NCBI GenBank assembly: GCA_030673355.1
Contig: DAOVJF010000102.1
Coordinates: 1-7,883, forward strand
DNA: 7,883 bases
Reading direction: 5' to 3'
DNA from: Planctomycetota bacterium
Lineage (GTDB): Bacteria; JAJVIF01; JAPKYR01
Shown piece after piece: positions 4,477 to 7,883 of this stretch. Position numbers and translations under genes: made by a program. The notes beneath the pieces are model-generated. The model did not search any database. It was not told the origin of the DNA and worked only from the letters and a program-made list of their open reading frames with translations. Position 1 is the first letter of the stretch; the number at the start of each line of letters is the position of its first letter.

Positions 4477-5445
4477 TCAGCTTCCGTGGCACAGCCTGCA
4501 GGTATAACTTGGTATGTGGTTTGTCTTGTCCTCATGGCAGACCAGGCAGGTTTCACGATCCGGGAACATTCCACCATGCACATTATGGCAGTTAGAGCAG
4601 TCAATTTTGTGAGTAGCGTGCATTCCGGGAAGGTCATGGCAGGTCTGGCAGACAGATGTATCGGGATCTGTTCCACCGCCATTTGGATGGCACAAGTCGC
4701 AATTACCTTCTTCTTCATCTACATGCGTGTCGTGAAGCGGATCGCCGAATCCATGGCAGATCTGGCAGACCGCATAATTCGCGGGATTTGCCGATCCGCC
4801 CGGGTGGCATGTGAGACAGCTGAAATCCTCATGTACAGGATGGACACTTTGAAAACGATGTCCATGATGACCACCGGATTCACCATCGCCACTGTGACAA
4901 TCTGAACACCCGCTGTAGTCAGGAGGCGCACCGTATCCCGCCGGATGGCAGCTAGAGCAATTCGATGCATTATTACCGTTAGCGTGTTCCTTGTGGATAT
5001 CATCGTAAAACTGAATCGGCCCGCCTAAATGGCATGTCAGGCAGAGTGCATAATTGACACCACCCGTTGGTCCATCAGGGTGGCATGAGGTGCAGTCCAG
5101 GCCATGGCCGTGCTCATCATGAATATCAGGCTCCAGATCGTGGCATGAGAGGCAGACATTGAAAACCGGCGGATCTGTATAACCGTTCACATGGCAGTCC
5201 CTGCAGTTGGCTTTACCCAGATGCTTTGAGTGAAGCGATCCTGATGAACCAGAATCACCTCCTGATGACCCGGATCCCGAGCCGGAGCCGTGCCCATCAA
5301 GGCCACGGGATGCATTCCGGTATAAATCAGCAGGATCATCAGACAAACCCAGCGCGGAATTCCCTCCTGTACATGAAACCAAAATGGATGTTAAAAATAG
5401 AAATAAAATTCCAATTAGTGTCGTTAAAACGCCCCTAATTTTCAT
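4477..5445 (-). CDS. 13-heme c-type cytochrome lipoprotein
   Basis: A complete 322-residue exported protein, probably an electron conduit on the periplasmic or outer-membrane face. The signal peptide (Lys2, Arg4, hydrophobic 5-21) ends in the lipobox LVSC, so Cys25 should be lipidated; Thr at +2 does not signal inner-membrane retention. A Gly/Ser/Asp tether spans about 50-71. Thirteen CxxCH motifs bind covalent haem, with first Cys at 81, 98, 118, 135, 163, 180, 210, 227, 249, 266, 283, 300 and 316. The first six pairs are each spaced exactly 17 residues, and many additional His residues can be distal ligands, so bis-His haems are likely. It resembles multihaem cytochrome c3/c7- or CxxCH-repeat proteins of anaerobes, but I cannot assign it to a named family such as OmcS or MtrA. 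The start is ATG at 5445, with GGAGG at 5452-5456. No cytochrome-maturation or porin gene is in the window. Confidence 0.92.
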   Translation of the reverse strand: MKIRGVLTTLIGILFLFLTSILVSCTGGNSALGLSDDPADLYRNASRGLDGHGSGSGSGSSGGDSGSSGSLHSKHLGKANCRDCHVNGYTDPPVFNVCLSCHDLEPDIHDEHGHGLDCTSCHPDGPTGGVNYALCLTCHLGGPIQFYDDIHKEHANGNNASNCSSCHPAGYGAPPDYSGCSDCHSGDGESGGHHGHRFQSVHPVHEDFSCLTCHPGGSANPANYAVCQICHGFGDPLHDTHVDEEEGNCDLCHPNGGGTDPDTSVCQTCHDLPGMHATHKIDCSNCHNVHGGMFPDRETCLVCHEDKTNHIPSYTCRLCHGS

Positions 5446-5486
5446 TAAAAACCTCCAGAATCTGTAGAATCAGGGATAGTGTAAAA

Positions 5487-5495
5487 AGTATAGCA
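5487..5495 (-). promoter_or_regulatory. Extended -10 promoter for the cytochrome gene
   Basis: On the minus strand, TGC immediately precedes TATACT (plus-strand positions 5487-5492 for the hexamer, 5493-5495 for TGC). This is an extended -10 with a five-of-six hexamer. No good -35 is visible at 16-18 bp, which is usual for extended -10 promoters. The predicted start is near 5480, with a leader of about 35 nt. Confidence 0.5.
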
Positions 5496-5542
5496 TATTA
5501 TCAGGCGGTAAACGAATACTTACAAGTAAATTTTTAACCAAT

Positions 5543-5567
5543 GCAGAGGTTACGAAACCTGGCCTGC
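5543..5567 (-). terminator. Hairpin after sucD
   Basis: Read on the minus strand, GCAG and AGGTT pair with AACCT and CTGC around a TCGT loop, with a 3-nt bulge (GGC on the plus strand, 5561-5563). It starts about 20 nt after the sucD stop codon. The next bases are ATTGGTTAAAAATTT, so the T tract is displaced and intrinsic termination is doubtful. Since the cytochrome gene has its own promoter, a partial terminator here is plausible. Confidence 0.35.
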
Positions 5568-5586
5568 AGCACCATTCATGCCTGTA

Positions 5587-6450
5587 CTACACCGATGCCA
5601 CTGCCATATCCACCAGCTCACCGATCGTGTCAGCTACCGGAACGCCAACAGCCCTGAACGCTTCCATCTTCGCATCGGCTGTCGATCCCTTACCGCTGAC
5701 GATCGCACCGGCATGGCCCATTCTTTTACCCGGAGGTGCCGTTCGACCACCAATGAACGCAAATACCGGCGTCTTTAAATCCTTGATAATCTCAGCGGCG
5801 TCCTGTTCATCCAAACCCCCGATCTCGCCGATTAAAACAACCGCTTTAGTCTCGGGATCGTTATCGAAATCAACAAGGACATCTTTAAATGTCGTACCAA
5901 TGATCGGGTCTCCACCGACGCCTATACATGTCGACTGTCCTACACCCTTTCTCGTCAGACCATCGACAACCTCATAGGTTAAGGTACCGGACCGGCTGAC
6001 AACACCCACAGGACCCTCCACGAAAATGTCCTGCGGCAGTATTCCTATCTTGCATTGGCCCGGTGAAATAATTCCCGGGCAGTTCGGACCGATCAGTGTT
6101 ACCCCTGCTTCCTTGCACGTGTGGTACACCTCGATCATGTCCTGCTGCGGGATACCCTCGGTAATCAGCACGACTACTTTGCATCCGGCATCGACAGCTT
6201 CCAGACATGCATCTGTTGCGAACGCAGCAGGAACTAACACCATACTGGCGTTTGCTCCGGTTTCTTTTACCGCTTCCGCCACGGTGTTAAAAACCGGGAC
6301 GTCGTCCATTTTCTGACCGCCCTTTCCAGGCGTGACCCCGGCGACCACATTGGTCCCGTACTCGATCATCTGTCGTGCGTGGAACTGCCCTTCGCGTCCG
6401 GTGATCCCCTGGATCACTACTTTCGTATTTTTATCAACGATTATGCTCAT
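5587..6450 (-). CDS. sucD: Succinyl-CoA synthetase (ADP-forming), alpha subunit
   Basis: A complete 287-residue subunit. With SucC it catalyses succinyl-CoA + Pi + NDP to succinate + CoA + NTP in the cytoplasm, the substrate-level phosphorylation step of the TCA cycle, or the reverse reaction in reductive metabolism. The CoA-binding Rossmann domain begins with VVIQGITGREGQFHARQMIEYG (residues 11-32) and continues with GVTPGKGG (38-45). The ligase domain has IGPNCPGIISPG (120-131) and SRSGTLTYE (152-160). GEIGG (208-212) contains the conserved Glu209, and GKRMGHAGAIV (241-251) carries the phosphorylated His246, matching the E. coli active site. Length matches the family (about 288-290). The start is ATG at 6450 with AGAGG at 6456-6460. 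It lies 42 nt downstream of sucC in the same operon. Nothing is truncated or unusual. Confidence 0.98.
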   Translation of the reverse strand: MSIIVDKNTKVVIQGITGREGQFHARQMIEYGTNVVAGVTPGKGGQKMDDVPVFNTVAEAVKETGANASMVLVPAAFATDACLEAVDAGCKVVVLITEGIPQQDMIEVYHTCKEAGVTLIGPNCPGIISPGQCKIGILPQDIFVEGPVGVVSRSGTLTYEVVDGLTRKGVGQSTCIGVGGDPIIGTTFKDVLVDFDNDPETKAVVLIGEIGGLDEQDAAEIIKDLKTPVFAFIGGRTAPPGKRMGHAGAIVSGKGSTADAKMEAFRAVGVPVADTIGELVDMAVASV

Positions 6451-6492
6451 GATAACCTCTGTCAGAGAATTTTATTATTTGCAAAGAAATTT

Positions 6493-7650
6493 TTAAACGC
6501 TACTCTTTTCAGTCATCCAGCCGACAATCTTTTCAGTGGCTTCCTCAAGGCTTTCGACCGGCGTAAACCGTGAGCCCTCAAGGATCTTCTTTCCTTCTTC
6601 CCAGTTGGTCCCGGCCAGCCGGACGACAACCGGGACAGGAAGTTCGATTCCCTCGATTGCCTCAAGAAGACCCTTCGCGACTTCATCGCACCGGGTGATT
6701 CCACCGAATACATTAATGAGTACCGACTTGACATTCGGATCGCTCAGAACCACTTCGAGTGAGTTCTTAACCAGCTCAGCCTGTGCTCCACCGCCAATGT
6801 CGAGGAAGTTCGCCGGTTTGGCAATTCCCCTTCCCGCGCGGTTTACTTCGTCCATGGTTGCCATTACCAGCCCGGCACCGTTACCGATTATTCCAACGTT
6901 GCCGTCAGTCAGGCGGACATAGGTCAACCCGCGAGCATGAGCTTCAATCTCGATTGGATCCGTATCTTCGCTCTCCTTGAGTACTTTCAGTTCCGGATTC
7001 CTGTAAATCCCGCTGTCATCGAAATTTATCTTGGCGTCGATTGCCAGGACCTGGCCATCGGTGGTCAGAACGAGTGGATTGATTTCCACTAGAGACATAT
7101 CCATGTGAGTGACCGCAGTGAATAATCTCTTGAGGATACCTGCAGCCTTAATGGCTACTTTCGGTTCGAATCCAGCGCCGAAAAGCATTTTCCTGAGCTC
7201 GAATGAATGAAGCCCGTACGCTGGATCGATCCAGATTTTCCCGATTTTCTCCGGCGTTTTCTCGGCGACCTCCTCGATGTTAACTCCACCGGCGGAGGAT
7301 ACGATAACCACATGTTGTTTGCGATCTCGATCCAGGGTGATCCCAATGTAGTATTCCTTATCGATGTCGACAGCCGGTGCGACCAGGACCTTTTCAACGA
7401 TCAAACCTTTCAGGTCCATGCCGAGAATCTGGCTTGCTTTTTCAAAGGCTTCGTCTGAATCCTTCGCCAGCTTGACACCTCCGGCTTTGCCTCGTCCACC
7501 TACAAGGACCTGGGCTTTGATGATGACCGGGCAGCCGAACTTGTCCGCCAGTTCCCGTGCTTCATCGGGTGTGGTCGCGACTTCAGCATCGGGTACGGGA
7601 ATCCCGTATTTTTGAAAGATATCGCGTGCGTGATGTTCTTGAATTTTCAC
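6493..7650 (-). CDS. sucC: Succinyl-CoA synthetase (ADP-forming), beta subunit
   Basis: A complete 385-residue subunit (E. coli SucC is 388) that supplies the nucleotide-binding ATP-grasp domain and the succinate site of the SucCD enzyme. Residues 1-10 (MKIQEHHARD) are the usual N-terminus. Lys45 in PVIIKAQVLVGGRGKAGGVK (41-60) and the GGRGKAGG loop bind nucleotide. VEINPL (188-193) and AIDAK (203-207) contain Asn191 and Asp205, equivalent to the Mg-binding pair of E. coli. NGAGL (257-261) and GGITRCD (316-322) form the C-terminal ligase domain that meets the phosphohistidine loop of SucD. Nucleotide preference (ATP or GTP) cannot be told with confidence. The start is GTG at 7650, supported by GGAGA at 7656-7660; no nearby ATG fits. 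It is first in the operon, followed by sucD. Confidence 0.98.
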   Translation of the reverse strand: MKIQEHHARDIFQKYGIPVPDAEVATTPDEARELADKFGCPVIIKAQVLVGGRGKAGGVKLAKDSDEAFEKASQILGMDLKGLIVEKVLVAPAVDIDKEYYIGITLDRDRKQHVVIVSSAGGVNIEEVAEKTPEKIGKIWIDPAYGLHSFELRKMLFGAGFEPKVAIKAAGILKRLFTAVTHMDMSLVEINPLVLTTDGQVLAIDAKINFDDSGIYRNPELKVLKESEDTDPIEIEAHARGLTYVRLTDGNVGIIGNGAGLVMATMDEVNRAGRGIAKPANFLDIGGGAQAELVKNSLEVVLSDPNVKSVLINVFGGITRCDEVAKGLLEAIEGIELPVPVVVRLAGTNWEEGKKILEGSRFTPVESLEEATEKIVGWMTEKSSV

Positions 7651-7713
7651 AATAGTCTCCGAAAATTGAATTGTATAATCCGGACCTTATAAAAACCCGG
7701 AGTTGAAAATAAA

Positions 7714-7730
7714 TCAGATCAGTAATCTGA
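7714..7730. repeat. Inverted repeat upstream of sucC
   Basis: TCAGAT (7714-7719) and ATCTGA (7725-7730) form a perfect 6-bp dyad with a 5-bp centre, 64-80 bp upstream of the sucC start. It lies between the upstream terminator and sucC, where an operator would be expected. No strong sigma70 promoter was identified for sucC; TATACA on the minus strand (about 7672-7677) is a possible -10 without a matching -35. The regulatory role is inference only. Confidence 0.3.
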
Positions 7731-7742
7731 CTAAATATGAAT

Positions 7743-7767
7743 AAAAAAGCGCCCCGCGAGGGGCGCT
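7743..7767 (-). terminator. Strong rho-independent terminator upstream of sucC
   Basis: The stem AGCGCCCC (7748-7755) and GGGGCGCT (7760-7767) has a GCGA loop on the plus strand (TCGC on the minus strand). Reading minus, the GC-rich 8-bp stem runs straight into six T residues (7748-7743) and then ATTC. This is a textbook intrinsic terminator for a minus-strand transcript entering from the right edge, and it makes sucC the first gene of its own unit. Confidence 0.85.
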
Positions 7768-7804
7768 CATTTACCATTAATAACCTGGAACCCTGAGCCC
7801 TCTG

Positions 7805-7883
7805 TCAGAGTTTTATACAAAATTCCGGTTCATACATGCGGTAAAACGTACTCAAACCGTGCAGCTCTGAGACGCGCATAAAC
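7805..7883 (-). CDS. Possible C-terminal tail of an upstream minus-strand gene
   Basis: The terminator at 7743-7767 implies a minus-strand gene entering from the right. The longest open frame there ends at TGA (7805-7807), 37 nt before the terminator stem, and gives a 25-residue tail ending MYEPEFCIKL. A second minus frame is also open for 17 residues and ends LPHV, so the frame is not settled, and the terminator could equally serve an RNA gene. I do not recognise either tail. Confidence 0.22.
   Translation of the reverse strand, partial: FMRVSELHGLSTFYRMYEPEFCIKL

Noticed and set aside
4464..5003. Several long frames on both strands inside the cytochrome gene.
   Set aside because: They are shadows of the repetitive CxxCH coding sequence; only the frame starting at 5445 gives 13 intact haem motifs, a signal peptide and a ribosome binding site.
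4477..5445. Short repeated DNA strings (TGGCATG-type) as a possible CRISPR or tandem repeat array.
   Set aside because: They are the repeated codons of the Cys-His haem motifs within a coding frame, with irregular spacing and no spacer structure.
6456..7810. A 12-bp exact repeat CCTCTGTCAGAG at 6456-6467 (in front of sucD, covering its ribosome binding site) and 7799-7810, near-palindromic, both followed by an AT-rich tract.
   Set aside because: In about 7.9 kb a few exact 12-mer repeats are expected by chance, and the two contexts differ (one overlaps a ribosome binding site, the other a possible stop codon).

Overview
The window reads as a chromosomal segment of a Gram-negative (diderm) bacterium with anaerobic-type respiration. 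The evidence is an ExbB-ExbD-TonB energy-transduction operon, two lipoproteins with lipobox signal peptides, and a 13-heme c-type cytochrome lipoprotein of the kind found in metal-reducing or syntrophic Desulfobacterota-like lineages and several uncultured phyla. I cannot name the taxon from the sequence alone. Base composition looks moderate and uniform, and I see no transposase, phage gene, tRNA, rRNA or CRISPR array.

Layout. Positions 1-278 (minus) hold the N-terminal part of a surface lipoprotein that runs off the left edge. A 323-bp divergent intergenic region follows, with a promoter and a structured leader reading right into a small MTH1187/YkoF-type thiamine-binding protein (602-898, plus). 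An OFA-family MFS carboxylate transporter (1077-2372, plus) has its own promoter and ends in two tandem TTC-loop hairpins. Next comes a compact plus-strand operon, exbB-exbD-tonB (2502-4206), whose first gene seems to start almost at the transcript 5' end. The 270-bp gap after tonB holds an unexplained element with interleaved inverted repeats and a shared bidirectional terminator.

From 4477 onward all genes are on the minus strand: the 13-heme lipoprotein cytochrome (4477-5445), then sucD (5587-6450) and sucC (6493-7650), which form the succinyl-CoA synthetase operon in the order sucC-sucD. A strong terminator at 7743-7767 separates sucC from whatever minus-strand gene lies to the right, of which only a doubtful C-terminal tail may be visible.

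Functional picture. SucCD carries out the substrate-level phosphorylation step of the TCA cycle. The cytochrome is a plausible periplasmic or outer-membrane electron conduit. ExbBD-TonB powers outer-membrane uptake of metal chelates or cofactors. The OFA transporter moves a small carboxylate, and the thiamine-binding protein points to cofactor handling. The transcription units look independent; adjacency does not prove a shared pathway. The most unusual items are the leader RNA before the thiamine-binding gene, the near-exact diheme periodicity of the cytochrome, and the interleaved inverted repeats downstream of tonB.
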